Assembly (NCBI GenBank): GCA_017304475.1 | Contig: JAFKKV010000021.1 | Location: 124,001 to 188,000 of the forward strand | DNA from: Hyphomicrobiales bacterium | Lineage (GTDB): Bacteria; Pseudomonadota; Alphaproteobacteria; Rhizobiales; Phreatobacteraceae | Length of the DNA stretch: 64,000 nucleotides | Reading direction: 5' to 3' | Part shown: positions 35,768-43,900 of the stretch, in pieces | Layout: each line of letters starts with the position of its first letter | How positions within the stretch are numbered: position 1 is the first letter of the stretch | The notes under the pieces: model-generated | What the model saw: only the letters and a program-made list of their open reading frames with translations | Told to the model about the DNA's origin: nothing | Database searches by the model: none | Translations under genes and position numbers: made by a program

Positions 35768-37006
35768 ATGTCGGATGTCTATATTGTCGGCGTCGGCATG
35801 ACCGCCTTCGGCAAGTTTCTCGGCACGTCATTGAAGGCGCTGGCAGGGACGGCGATCACCGAGGCCCTTGATGACGCCGGCCTGGCGCGTGATGCCGTGG
35901 AGGCGGCGTTTTTCGCCAATACCGCGCAAGGGGTGGTCGAGGGCCAGCACCTGGTCGCCGGCCAGATCGCGCTGCGCGATTTCGGCTTCCAGGGCATTCC
36001 GGTCACCAATGTCGAAAATGCCTGCGCCAGCGCCTCGACGGCGCTCAACGCAGCCTTCGCCTATGTGAAGTCGGGGCAGGGCGATGTGGCGCTCGCCATC
36101 GGTGCGGAAAAGATGAACGCCGCCGACCGCGAGCGGTCCTTCGCGATCTTCGACGGCGCCTGGGACGTCCACAATGTCGACCGCACCATCGCCACCCTGA
36201 CGGCGCTCGGCAAGGACCTGCCGCTGCCGGCGGGTGCCGGCCAGAACAGCGGCATGCGCAGCGTCTTCATGGACGTCTATGCCGCGCTGGCGCGTTTCCA
36301 CATGCATCGTTTCGGCACGGCGCAAACCGATATCGCCGCCGTTGCGGCGAAGAACCATTGGCATTCCCAGCACAATGAAAAGGCCCATTACCGCCAGCCG
36401 ATGACGGTCGAGGAGGTGCTGGCGGCGCGCGAAATCTCCTGGCCGCTGACGCTGCCCATGTGCGCGCCGATCAGCGACGGCGCGGCCGCGGCGATCGTCT
36501 GTTCCGGCGAGAAGGCGCGCCAGCTCGGCCTCACCGGCCGTGCGGTCAGGATCGCCGCTTCGGTGATGGCGACGGGCTCCAACCGGAGTCCTGAGGAGTT
36601 CGACCGGCATCTCTGCCGGCGCGCCGCCGACCGCGCCTATGGGATCGCCGGCGTCGGTCCCGCCGATATCCACGTCGCCGAGGTCCATGACGCCAGCGCC
36701 TTCGCCGAACTGCAGCAGGTCGAGCTGCTCGGCTTCTGCGATTTCGGCGAGGGCGGACGGCTTGCCCGCGAGGGCGCGACCACGCTCGGCGGCCGCATCC
36801 CGGTCAATGTCTCCGGTGGGTTGGAATCGCGCGGCCATCCGATCGGCGCCACCGGGCTCGCCCAGATCTACGAACTGGTCACCCAGCTGCGCCACGAGGC
36901 CGGCGCGCGCCAGGTCGAGGGCGCTCGCCTTGCCATTGCCGAGAACGGCGGCGGCTTCCACGGCATCGAGGAAGCAACCGCCTGCATCACCATTCTTCAG
37001 AGATAG
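35768..37006 (+). CDS. Thiolase-family protein (SCP-x/lipid-transfer-type acetyl-CoA acetyltransferase)
   Basis: Thiolase-fold protein of 412 residues. The nucleophilic cysteine is in VTNVENACASASTALNAAFA (about 83-102), and the His motif in ESRGHPIGATGLAQIYEL. The usual C-terminal CxG cysteine is absent; the region reads AIAENGGGFHGIEEA, as in SCP-x/nonspecific lipid-transfer thiolases, which favour thiolysis of branched or cyclic acyl-CoAs or act as aldolases/acyltransferases. ATG at 35768 follows GGAGGA. In context it would act on the CoA ester of the imported acid. Confidence 0.88.
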   Translation: MSDVYIVGVGMTAFGKFLGTSLKALAGTAITEALDDAGLARDAVEAAFFANTAQGVVEGQHLVAGQIALRDFGFQGIPVTNVENACASASTALNAAFAYVKSGQGDVALAIGAEKMNAADRERSFAIFDGAWDVHNVDRTIATLTALGKDLPLPAGAGQNSGMRSVFMDVYAALARFHMHRFGTAQTDIAAVAAKNHWHSQHNEKAHYRQPMTVEEVLAAREISWPLTLPMCAPISDGAAAAIVCSGEKARQLGLTGRAVRIAASVMATGSNRSPEEFDRHLCRRAADRAYGIAGVGPADIHVAEVHDASAFAELQQVELLGFCDFGEGGRLAREGATTLGGRIPVNVSGGLESRGHPIGATGLAQIYELVTQLRHEAGARQVEGARLAIAENGGGFHGIEEATACITILQR

Positions 37007-37015
37007 AGGACCGCC

Positions 37016-38566
37016 ATGCGCCTTATCGATTTCTTCGACCGTGGTGTCGCGCTCGATCCGGACCGCCTCTGCCTGAAGGATGCCTCCGTCGCGCGCAGCT
37101 TCGGCGAGGTGCAGAAGCGCAGCTATCGCATCGCCAACGCGATCCACGGCCTCGGTGTGGGTCCCGAGCGGATGGCCGCGGTCTATAGCCCCAACGCGGC
37201 GGTCGCCTTCGAATGCGTGCTCGGCATCATCAGGGGCGCCAATGTCTGGGTGCCGATCAACGCCCGCAACGTGCCGGCCGAGAACGCCTATATTCTCGAC
37301 AATTGCGATGTCGAGGTGCTCTTTTACCACAGCGAATTCGAGGACAATATCGCGCTGTTCCGGCGCGAGTGCCCGAAGATTGCGCACTATATCTGCATCG
37401 ACCGGGCCGGCACCGGCGCGCCCTTTCTGGAAGACTTTATCGCCACCGCCGCCGAAACCGATCCCGATATCCCGGAGCGTCGCGACGCGCCGATCTCGAT
37501 CTTCTCGTCGGGCGGCACGACCGGGCGGCCGAAGGGCGTGCTTTGGACGAACCTGGTCTGGGAGACCATGATCGCCAATTTCTATGCGTCCATGCCGACG
37601 CGCAAACCGCCTGTTCATCTGGTCATCGCGCCCATGACCCATGCCGCGGGCGGCATCGGCATCATGCTGATGGCGGCCGGCGCCACGCAGATCATCCTGC
37701 CCGGCTTCGATGCGGCCAAGGTCGTTTCCGCCATCGAGACCGAGCGGGTCACGCACCTCTTCCTGCCGCCGACCGCGATCTATGTGCTGCTCGCCCATCC
37801 GGGCCTGCGCGACCACGATTTCTCGTCGCTCGAGCATTTCATCTATGCGGCGGCGCCGATGTCGGTCGAGCGGCTGAAGCAATGCCTCGACGTGTTCGGG
37901 CCGGTGATGAGCCAGACCTTCGGCCAGGCCGAGGCGCCGATGCTCTGCACCTATCTTTCACCTGGGGATCACCAGGTGATCGGCGACCCTGCGCGGGAAC
38001 ATCGCCTGGCAAGCTGCGGCCGCCAGACTTTGCTGACCCCGGTCGGCATTATGGACGATGACGGCAAGCTTTTGGGGCCCGACGAGCGCGGCGAGATCGT
38101 CGTGCGCGGCAACCTGGTCATGCCCGGCTACTACAAGAACCCCTATGCGACGCGCGAGGTCTCCGGCCACGGCTGGCACCATACCGGCGATATCGGTTTC
38201 AAGGACAAGGACGGCTTCGTCTATATCGTCGACCGGAAGAAGGACATGATCATCTCGGGCGGCTTCAACGTCTATCCGAGCGAGGTCGAACAGGTGATCT
38301 GGGGCCATCCGGCCGTGCAGGACTGCGCCGTCATCGGCGTGCCCGACGACAAATGGGGCGAAGCGGTGAAGGCCGTGATCGAGCTGAAGCCCGGCGCCAA
38401 GGTCGAGGCCGACGAGATCATCCAGCTGTGCAAGGACCGGGTCGGCAGCGTCAAGGCGCCGAAAAGCGTGGAGTTCTGGGACAGCCTGCCGCGCAGCCCG
38501 GTGGGCAAGGTGCGCAAGAAGGATATCCGCGAATCCTTCTGGAAGGGCCAGGCCCGCGCGGTCTGA
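37016..38566 (+). CDS. AMP-dependent acyl-CoA synthetase/ligase
   Basis: ANL-superfamily enzyme of 516 residues that activates a carboxylic acid to the acyl-CoA through an acyl-adenylate. Phosphate loop ISIFSSGGTTGRPKGVLW (about 160-177), SQTFGQAEAPML (A5), the hinge YIVDRKKDMIISGGFNVYPS (A8) and the C-terminal catalytic lysine in SPVGKVRKKDIRE (A10). It begins 9 bp after the thiolase stop. With the second ligase (38582) it suggests two related acids, or two steps in one pathway. Substrate unknown. Confidence 0.93.
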   Translation: MRLIDFFDRGVALDPDRLCLKDASVARSFGEVQKRSYRIANAIHGLGVGPERMAAVYSPNAAVAFECVLGIIRGANVWVPINARNVPAENAYILDNCDVEVLFYHSEFEDNIALFRRECPKIAHYICIDRAGTGAPFLEDFIATAAETDPDIPERRDAPISIFSSGGTTGRPKGVLWTNLVWETMIANFYASMPTRKPPVHLVIAPMTHAAGGIGIMLMAAGATQIILPGFDAAKVVSAIETERVTHLFLPPTAIYVLLAHPGLRDHDFSSLEHFIYAAAPMSVERLKQCLDVFGPVMSQTFGQAEAPMLCTYLSPGDHQVIGDPAREHRLASCGRQTLLTPVGIMDDDGKLLGPDERGEIVVRGNLVMPGYYKNPYATREVSGHGWHHTGDIGFKDKDGFVYIVDRKKDMIISGGFNVYPSEVEQVIWGHPAVQDCAVIGVPDDKWGEAVKAVIELKPGAKVEADEIIQLCKDRVGSVKAPKSVEFWDSLPRSPVGKVRKKDIRESFWKGQARAV

Positions 38567-38581
38567 GGAACGGGAGCCGCC

Positions 38582-40150
38582 ATGAACATCGCCGAGATCC
38601 TGACGAACAGCGCGGCAGCCTTCGCTGAGCGGCCGGCGGTCTGCCATGGCGCGCGCACCCATCTGAGCTATCGCGCGCTGATCGGCCGGGCGCGTGGCGT
38701 CGCGCATTGGCTGCGGCGCCAGGGCTGCCCGCCGGGCGCCCGCGTCGGGCTCTACATGGCGAACTGTCCCGATTATTTCGAGTTCATGTTCGGCGCCTGG
38801 TTCGCCGGCTGCGCCATCGTGCCGATCAATGCCAAGCTGCATCCCAAGGAGCTCGGCTACATCCTGTCGAACAGCGGCGCGGATGTCCTGGTCGTGACGC
38901 CCGACCTCGCGGCCGATGCGCGGGCGATCGTGTCCGGCCAGCCAGTGCGGGTCGTGGAGGTCGGCGGGCCGGATCACGCTGCGATGATCGCCGATGGTGG
39001 CGACAGCGGTCTTGCGAGGCCAGCCGGCGTCCGGCCCGATGACGTCGCCTGGCTCTTCTACACCAGCGGCACCACCGGGCGGCCGAAAGGCGCGATGCTC
39101 AGCCATCGCAACCTCTACAACATGACCTTGAGTTTCCTGGCCGATATCGGGCCGGTCGACGATCGCGACGCCGCGCTGCATCCAGCACCGCTGTCTCACG
39201 CGGCCGGCCTCTTCTCGCTCGCTCATTTCGTCCGGGGCGCCGCCAATGTCGTGCCGGAAAGCGGCGGCTTCGACCCCGAGGAGATCGTCGATCTCGTCAA
39301 CCGCTTCCCCGGCAGTTCGTTCTTCGCGGCGCCCACCATGGTCAACCGGCTGATCGACTCGCCGGCGATGGCGCGGCTGAAGGTCGAGAACCTCGACCAG
39401 ATCTTTTATGGCGGCGCGCCGATGTATGTCGAAGACCTCAAGGCGGCCCTGGCCCGCCTGGGGCAGCGGCTCTGGCAGGTCTATGGCCAGGGCGAGGCCC
39501 CGTGCACCATCACCTATTTGCCGCCGCACATGCATATGGATACCGGCGACGGCCGGCTCGAGCAGAGGCTCGCTTCCGTCGGCATCGCCCGCAGCGGCGT
39601 CAGTGTGCGGGTTGTCGATGAAGCCGGAGTGGATGTGCCGCCCGGCGTCAACGGCGAGGTGATCGTGACCGGCGACGTGGTCATGGCCGGCTATTGGAAC
39701 AATCCCGAAGCCACCGCCCAGGCCCTGCGCGACGGCTGGCTGCACACCGGCGATATCGGCCAGTTCGACGAGCACGGCTTCCTGTTCCTCAAGGATCGCT
39801 CGAAAGACGTGATCATTTCGGGCGGCTCCAACATCTATCCGCGCGAGGTGGAGGAGGTGCTTCTGCAGCACCCGGCCGTGGTCGAGGTCAGTGTCGTCGG
39901 CCGGCCCCATGCCGACTGGGGCGAGGAGGTCTTCGCCTTTGTCGTTCCGAACGCCGAGGGAGCGGTGACGGCCGAACAGCTCGACGCCCATTGCATCGAC
40001 AACATCGCCCGTTTCAAGCGTCCCAAGGCCTATCGTTTCATGGCCGCGCTGCCCAAGAGCAATTACGGCAAGATCCTCAAGACCGAGCTCCGCAAGCTGC
40101 TCGATGAGACTTCCCCGCGCCAGCGAACCTGCGCTAGAGGCAGGACATGA
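38582..40150 (+). CDS. AMP-dependent acyl-CoA synthetase/ligase
   Basis: Second ANL ligase, 522 residues, clearly paralogous to its upstream neighbour. Phosphate loop WLFYTSGTTGRPKGAMLSHR (about 155-174), QVYGQGEAPCTITYL, hinge FLKDRSKDVIISGGSNIYPR and C-terminal lysine in PKSNYGKILKTELRK. Long-chain/benzoate-type fatty-acid ligases share these features, and substrate cannot be predicted reliably. The stop overlaps the following GNAT gene by four bases (ATGA). Confidence 0.93.
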   Translation: MNIAEILTNSAAAFAERPAVCHGARTHLSYRALIGRARGVAHWLRRQGCPPGARVGLYMANCPDYFEFMFGAWFAGCAIVPINAKLHPKELGYILSNSGADVLVVTPDLAADARAIVSGQPVRVVEVGGPDHAAMIADGGDSGLARPAGVRPDDVAWLFYTSGTTGRPKGAMLSHRNLYNMTLSFLADIGPVDDRDAALHPAPLSHAAGLFSLAHFVRGAANVVPESGGFDPEEIVDLVNRFPGSSFFAAPTMVNRLIDSPAMARLKVENLDQIFYGGAPMYVEDLKAALARLGQRLWQVYGQGEAPCTITYLPPHMHMDTGDGRLEQRLASVGIARSGVSVRVVDEAGVDVPPGVNGEVIVTGDVVMAGYWNNPEATAQALRDGWLHTGDIGQFDEHGFLFLKDRSKDVIISGGSNIYPREVEEVLLQHPAVVEVSVVGRPHADWGEEVFAFVVPNAEGAVTAEQLDAHCIDNIARFKRPKAYRFMAALPKSNYGKILKTELRKLLDETSPRQRTCARGRT

Positions 40151-40632
40151 TCATTCGCCCTGAACAGCCGGCCGACGCAGCCGCCATTCGCCGGGTCCTC
40201 GAAGCGGCCTTTCCCGGGCCGGCCGAGGCAGGCCTGGTCGAGGACCTGCGCGCCGACGGCGACATCGCCATCGCCCTGGTGGTGGAGGACGGCGCCGACA
40301 TTGTCGGCCATGTCACGTTTTCACCCATGGCAGCGCCATTCCGTGCCCTTGGTCTCGGACCGGTCGCGGTCGCGCCGGCCCGGCAGGGAGCGGGCATTGG
40401 CGCGAGCCTGATCCGCGAAGGCCTTGCCGCGGCCGGTGCGGCGGGTTGGCAGGGCGTCTTCGTGCTGGGGGATCCTGCCTATTACCGCCGCTTCGGTTTC
40501 GATCCGGCGCTGGCTTCGGGTTTCACCTCGCCCTATGCCGGGCCGCATCTGATGGCGCTTGCGCTCGGCGTTCCCCTGCCGGTGACCACGGGGCAGGTCG
40601 ACTATGCCCCGGCTTTCGGCCGCCTGGGTTAG
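40147..40632 (+). CDS. GNAT family N-acetyltransferase (YhbS-like)
   Basis: Small acetyltransferase of 161 residues. MIIRPEQPADAAAIRRVLEA opens the domain, then GHVTFSPMA, the acetyl-CoA loop VAPARQGAGIGASLIREGL (about 78-96) and VFVLGDPAYYRRFGFDPAL. This is the YhbS-type layout. The ATGA overlap ties it to the acyl-CoA synthetase operon, but the function may be independent. The gene's stop overlaps tail-to-tail with the stop of the leftward kinase-like gene. Confidence 0.88.
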   Translation: MIIRPEQPADAAAIRRVLEAAFPGPAEAGLVEDLRADGDIAIALVVEDGADIVGHVTFSPMAAPFRALGLGPVAVAPARQGAGIGASLIREGLAAAGAAGWQGVFVLGDPAYYRRFGFDPALASGFTSPYAGPHLMALALGVPLPVTTGQVDYAPAFGRLG

Positions 40633-41168
40633 GTTCGGCGACTGAGCTCGGCGGCGATCAATCGCGCGGCATCACCTGGCGTGGTGGTGCCGGTATCGAT
40701 GGTCAGCCGGGCCGCCGGCATGGCCGCCTCGGCGGCTTCGAACTGGCCGCGAAGGTCGCGCAGCAGGTCGCGCGAGCGCATCTTGCCGAAGGCGGCGCGG
40801 TCGGCATTGGCGATCCGGGCGTCCTGGATCTCCGCCGCAGCGGTCAGCCGGACGAAAATCACCTCGCCGCCGGCGTCGGTCACGAGCCGGCGGACATGCT
40901 GGGGGAAGTCGGCCGCCACCGTCGCTTCCGGCTGGAAGGTAAAGATCGTCGAACGGCCGGTCCTGGCCGCTTCGCCGAGCGTGGCGAGCCAGAAGGTTTC
41001 GCGCAATCGGATGAAAGGCTCGCTGCCGAAGGGAAAGACGGCGGCGACAGCATCGACGATCAGGTGATTGTGGAACAGCGCGAAGCCGGTGAGTGCGGCG
41101 AGTTCCCCGGCGATGGTCAGTTTGCCGGCGGCAGGGGGCCCATGGAGGAAGACGAGCTGCATGGTCAT
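40629..41168 (-). CDS. P-loop kinase-like protein (shikimate-kinase/AAA-type, small)
   Basis: Protein of 179 residues with a P-loop at the very N-terminus (LVFLHGPPAAGKLTIAGELA, residues 5-24) and a likely lid/base-binding helix rich in charged residues (FGKMRSRDLLRDLRGQFEAA). It resembles the shikimate/gluconate-kinase-like group of small nucleoside or antibiotic kinases. The start at ATG 41168 or 41162 is uncertain because no clear ribosome site is present; an upstream ATG near 41198 is also in frame. No functional neighbour; substrate unknown. Confidence 0.7.
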   Translation of the reverse strand: MTMQLVFLHGPPAAGKLTIAGELAALTGFALFHNHLIVDAVAAVFPFGSEPFIRLRETFWLATLGEAARTGRSTIFTFQPEATVAADFPQHVRRLVTDAGGEVIFVRLTAAAEIQDARIANADRAAFGKMRSRDLLRDLRGQFEAAEAAMPAARLTIDTGTTTPGDAARLIAAELSRRT

Positions 41169-41353
41169 CGAGGGGTGATATCCAATCCGTTCGACCATGA
41201 TAGGCATAGCGGCGCTTGACGCCAGCCCAGGAACGGCCGGCCACATGCGAGCCTGCGATGCCCGGCCGGAGCCGATCTTGCCTCTCGGTGCGAGGCTCCG
41301 GCGACACGGTTGCAGCCGGCCGGATGGCCCATCGGCCGCCCAAGGCGACGCCG

Positions 41354-42082
41354 TCAGCCCGGTGGCTGAAGCCAATCGCTGCCCGGCTTCAGGCGCACGG
41401 CGCCGAATGTGTCCGTGGCATCGCGCGCGTCGCTTTGACCCGCGAACATCTCCCGAATGGTCGGCGCAAGAAACGCCTCGGCCTGTTCCCGGAGTTCGGC
41501 GGCCGTGCCGAATTGCTCGTTCAGCGCCAGTTCGGCGAAGCCGTGCACGAGCGACCAGAGGCCCATGACACGGCGCGCCAAAGTCGGATTGGCCATGATG
41601 TTCCCGGCGCCATAATAGGCCGCCACGGCGTCGACCAACTGCGCAAAGGCGGCCCGTCCGGCCGTGATCAACGGTTCGTTGTTCCGATGCAGTCGTCCCG
41701 TCCGGAACATCAGCTTGAACAGGTCGGGGTTCTCGCTCGCGAACGTCGCATAGCCCAGCCCGGTGCCGACCAGGCGCTCGATCGATCCTGGCGCATCGTT
41801 GCCGGCCTGATCCGCCATGCAGGTGGACAGGCGCCCAAAGGCTTCGATGGCGAGCGCGGTGAGCAAGCCGGTGGCGTCGCCGAAATGGTGGGCCGGAGCG
41901 GCATGGGACACGCCGGCGCGGCGGGCGCATCCCCGCAGGGTAAAACCTTCGACGCCTTGCGCCGCGAGCTCTTCCATCGCCGCGGCCAGCATGGCCGCCC
42001 TGAGGTCACCGTGATGGTAGGGCCGCGCGCGGGATCTGGGTGGGTTTGGGGTGTTCAGTTTCGCTTCCTCAGCTTCGATCAT
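41354..42082 (-). CDS. TetR/AcrR family transcriptional regulator (TetR_C_13/WHG-type)
   Basis: Regulator of 242 residues. The helix-turn-helix ACARRAGVSHAAPAHHFGDA with the preceding RPYHHGDLRAAMLAAAMEEL (about 20-70) belongs to a common proteobacterial subgroup with a WHG ligand-binding domain. An inverted repeat TGTCAA-N8-TTGACA (42109-42128) lies 26 bp upstream, and an unknown gene diverges at 42228. It probably controls itself and that gene. Confidence 0.88.
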   Translation of the reverse strand: MIEAEEAKLNTPNPPRSRARPYHHGDLRAAMLAAAMEELAAQGVEGFTLRGCARRAGVSHAAPAHHFGDATGLLTALAIEAFGRLSTCMADQAGNDAPGSIERLVGTGLGYATFASENPDLFKLMFRTGRLHRNNEPLITAGRAAFAQLVDAVAAYYGAGNIMANPTLARRVMGLWSLVHGFAELALNEQFGTAAELREQAEAFLAPTIREMFAGQSDARDATDTFGAVRLKPGSDWLQPPG

Positions 42083-42108
42083 CCGGGACTAGCATCTGAT
42101 CTTGTCAT

Positions 42109-42138
42109 TGTCAAAATCAATCTTGACAGTGGTAAAAT
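42109..42138. promoter_or_regulatory. Candidate TetR operator with overlapping promoter
   Basis: Inverted repeat TGTCAA (42109-42114) and TTGACA (42123-42128) with an 8-nt spacer, in a locally AT-rich stretch. On the plus strand TTGTCA (42108-42113) and TAAAAT (42133-42138, 5 of 6 matches) could serve as -35/-10 with a long 19-nt spacer for the unknown gene at 42228. The minus-strand TTGACA could serve tetR, though its -10 is weak. Confidence 0.5.
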
Positions 42139-42227
42139 GCGCCGTTAGCCAATGGTGCCATTGACGGTGGTCATGGGCCGCTGATCGCGGTCGGCGGCCT
42201 GGTTGGAGCGAAACGGAGGACGACGAG

Positions 42228-42590
42228 ATGGCGAAAGGCGCATTGTTTGTCGGTTGGGGGGCGCTCATTCCCGGGCGGGAGAAAGTCGCGCCGGGCGTGC
42301 TGGATGAGGCGCTGGCTTTTCTGCAGGGCAAGCGGCAGCGAGCCGAGATCGACGGTTTCGATGTCGCGCTGCTCGAGCCCCATGGCGGTGATCTCGAGGG
42401 TTTTGTTCTCGTCAAGGGAGACAAGGACGTCCTGGCCAGGTTGCGCGTCGAGGAGGCCTTTCTGCGCATCATTGTCGGCGTTCAGCTCGTGCATCAGAGG
42501 GTCGGCGTCGTGTGGGCGCATATGGGAGCCGAGATGCCGCCGCTCTTTGCGCTCTGGGATCAGCAGGAGGAAAAATTGCTGGCCAGCTGA
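42228..42590 (+). CDS. Hypothetical protein (120 aa) divergent from TetR gene
   Basis: Small soluble protein, no signal peptide or membrane segment. The sequence starts MAKGALFVGWGALIPGREK and ends with ALWDQQEEKLLAS; it has an alpha/beta ferredoxin-like feel (VALLEPHGGDLEGFVLVKGD in the middle) but I cannot name a family. ATG at 42228 has GGAGGACG upstream. The neighbouring divergent tetR and shared palindrome suggest it is the regulated target. Codon usage looks coding and ordinary for the genome. Confidence 0.75.
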   Translation: MAKGALFVGWGALIPGREKVAPGVLDEALAFLQGKRQRAEIDGFDVALLEPHGGDLEGFVLVKGDKDVLARLRVEEAFLRIIVGVQLVHQRVGVVWAHMGAEMPPLFALWDQQEEKLLAS

Positions 42591-42726
42591 ACCGGTCGGG
42601 TCGGCATCGGCTGGTCGCGAGCATCCTTGATCGCCGTCCAGGCGGTCGCGCCGGGGCCTCTTGCCGGCCGGGCACGCGTCCCGGCCGGCCGGTTCGTCGT
42701 CGCCGCGCGCGGCGGCTGCGCGTCAT

Positions 42727-43425
42727 TCACGCTGCAAGGCGCGGCAGCAATTCCTCGATCGTCACATGGCTCAGGAACCGCCCGCTGCTTTCGATCGGCC
42801 GTTCGTCTTCGACGGCATGGGCGAAGACCACCGCCTTGTCGGCCTCCAGCCTCTGCAGATGGGCATGGAGGCGCGGATAGTCGCGGGCGAGATCGAACAG
42901 GCGGAGATCCTCGGCCCAGCGTGCGATGCCCACGAGATAGGCGTCGGCGATGGTCCTGTGGTCGCCGACCAGCCAGGCCCGCTCGGCCAGCAGAGCGTCG
43001 AGATGGGCCAGGCTATGAGCGGCCTTGTCGTGCGCCATCGTCCGCAGCATATCTTTCTCCGGTGCGCCATCGGCTACCTTGAAGGCAGCCCAGGCGGGGG
43101 AGAAGGCTGCGTGCAGTTCGGTGTGGAGGAAGGCCAGCGCCTGGTTCAGCCGATCGAAGGCGTGCGTGCCCTGGGCGAAACCGAGTTTCCGATCGAGGTC
43201 GCGTGCGGCGATATGATGCAGAACCGCCAGGCTCTCGCGAAGCGTTTCGCCATTCTCCAGAAGCAAGGCAGGGGTCTGCTGCGACGCATTGAAGCGGGAA
43301 TAGCCTTTCGGCTTGTCCAGCATGTCGATTCGGCAAAGACGATAAGGTTGGTTCGACCATTCCAATGCGACGATCGAGCCGAACGAGCAACCATGCGGTA
43401 CGCCGTAGAAAAGAACCGGTTCCAT
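42727..43425 (-). CDS. Glutathione S-transferase family protein
   Basis: Cytosolic GST of 232 residues. Thioredoxin-like N-domain (1-78) with VLFYGVPHGCSFGSIVALEW and the cis-Pro/GSH-binding segment NASQQTPALLLENGETLRES, followed by the helical domain with WLVGDHRTIADAYLVGIARW, the conserved N-capping box of GSTs. ATG at 43425 is preferred over an upstream in-frame start at 43506, which would run through the palindromic region. It diverges from an HxlR regulator that likely controls it. Confidence 0.9.
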   Translation of the reverse strand: MEPVLFYGVPHGCSFGSIVALEWSNQPYRLCRIDMLDKPKGYSRFNASQQTPALLLENGETLRESLAVLHHIAARDLDRKLGFAQGTHAFDRLNQALAFLHTELHAAFSPAWAAFKVADGAPEKDMLRTMAHDKAAHSLAHLDALLAERAWLVGDHRTIADAYLVGIARWAEDLRLFDLARDYPRLHAHLQRLEADKAVVFAHAVEDERPIESSGRFLSHVTIEELLPRLAA

Positions 43426-43489
43426 CGCGAAATTCCTTTTGATTGGCGCGGCGGTGAAGACGCGATGGATATGCGGTGGTCGGGTTTTT

Positions 43490-43525
43490 ATGTAAAGAAG
43501 ACACAATAATGTTGTGCTGTTACAT
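43490..43525. promoter_or_regulatory. Nested inverted repeats in the GST/HxlR divergent promoter
   Basis: The 121-bp AT-rich gap contains CACAA-N5-TTGTG (43502-43516) inside outer arms ATGTAA (43490-43495) and TTACAT (43520-43525). HxlR proteins bind such sites as dimers between divergent genes. A TATACT hexamer at 43530-43535 could be the hxlR-side -10. Confidence 0.6.
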
Positions 43526-43546
43526 TTTTTATACTGAGGTAAGGCA

Positions 43547-43879
43547 ATGAAGGTCAGCTTATCCGAATGCCCGATCGAAGACGCGATGCGCGTGCTCGGC
43601 GGGCGCTGGCGCAGCCTCGTGGTCTATTATTTGAAGGACGGCCCGAAGCGGTTCAGCGACCTGCGCCGGGACATGCCGAAGATCTCCCAGCGCATGCTGA
43701 CGCTCGACCTGCGCGAGCTGGAGGCGATCGGCGTGGTGTCACGCACCGTCTATCCGGAAGTGCCGGCAAGGGTCGAATATCGGCTGACCGATGACGGGCA
43801 GGCCCTGATGCCGGTCATTCACGCGCTCAGCGGCTGGTGGGCCGGCGTGGCGAAGCGCCGGAATGCCGAGGCCGCGTGA
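43547..43879 (+). CDS. HxlR family winged-helix transcriptional regulator
   Basis: Regulator of 110 residues. MKVSLSECPIEDAMRVLGGR has the conserved N-terminal cysteine (C8) seen in redox or electrophile-sensing HxlR proteins, followed by WRSLVVYYLKDGPKRFSDLR and ISQRMLTLDLRELEAIGVVS. It diverges from a GST gene, so control of electrophile or disulfide stress defence is plausible. The AGGTAAGG stretch before ATG 43547 is the likely ribosome site. Confidence 0.92.
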   Translation: MKVSLSECPIEDAMRVLGGRWRSLVVYYLKDGPKRFSDLRRDMPKISQRMLTLDLRELEAIGVVSRTVYPEVPARVEYRLTDDGQALMPVIHALSGWWAGVAKRRNAEAA

Positions 43880-43900
43880 CCGGGGCTGCCTGGCGGCGCC

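Noticed and set aside
35828..39991. Two open frames of about 680 codons on the minus strand opposite the thiolase and acyl-CoA ligases
   Set aside because: Low-complexity His/Arg/Asp-rich translations typical of antisense frames in GC-rich genes; the sense proteins are clear family members.
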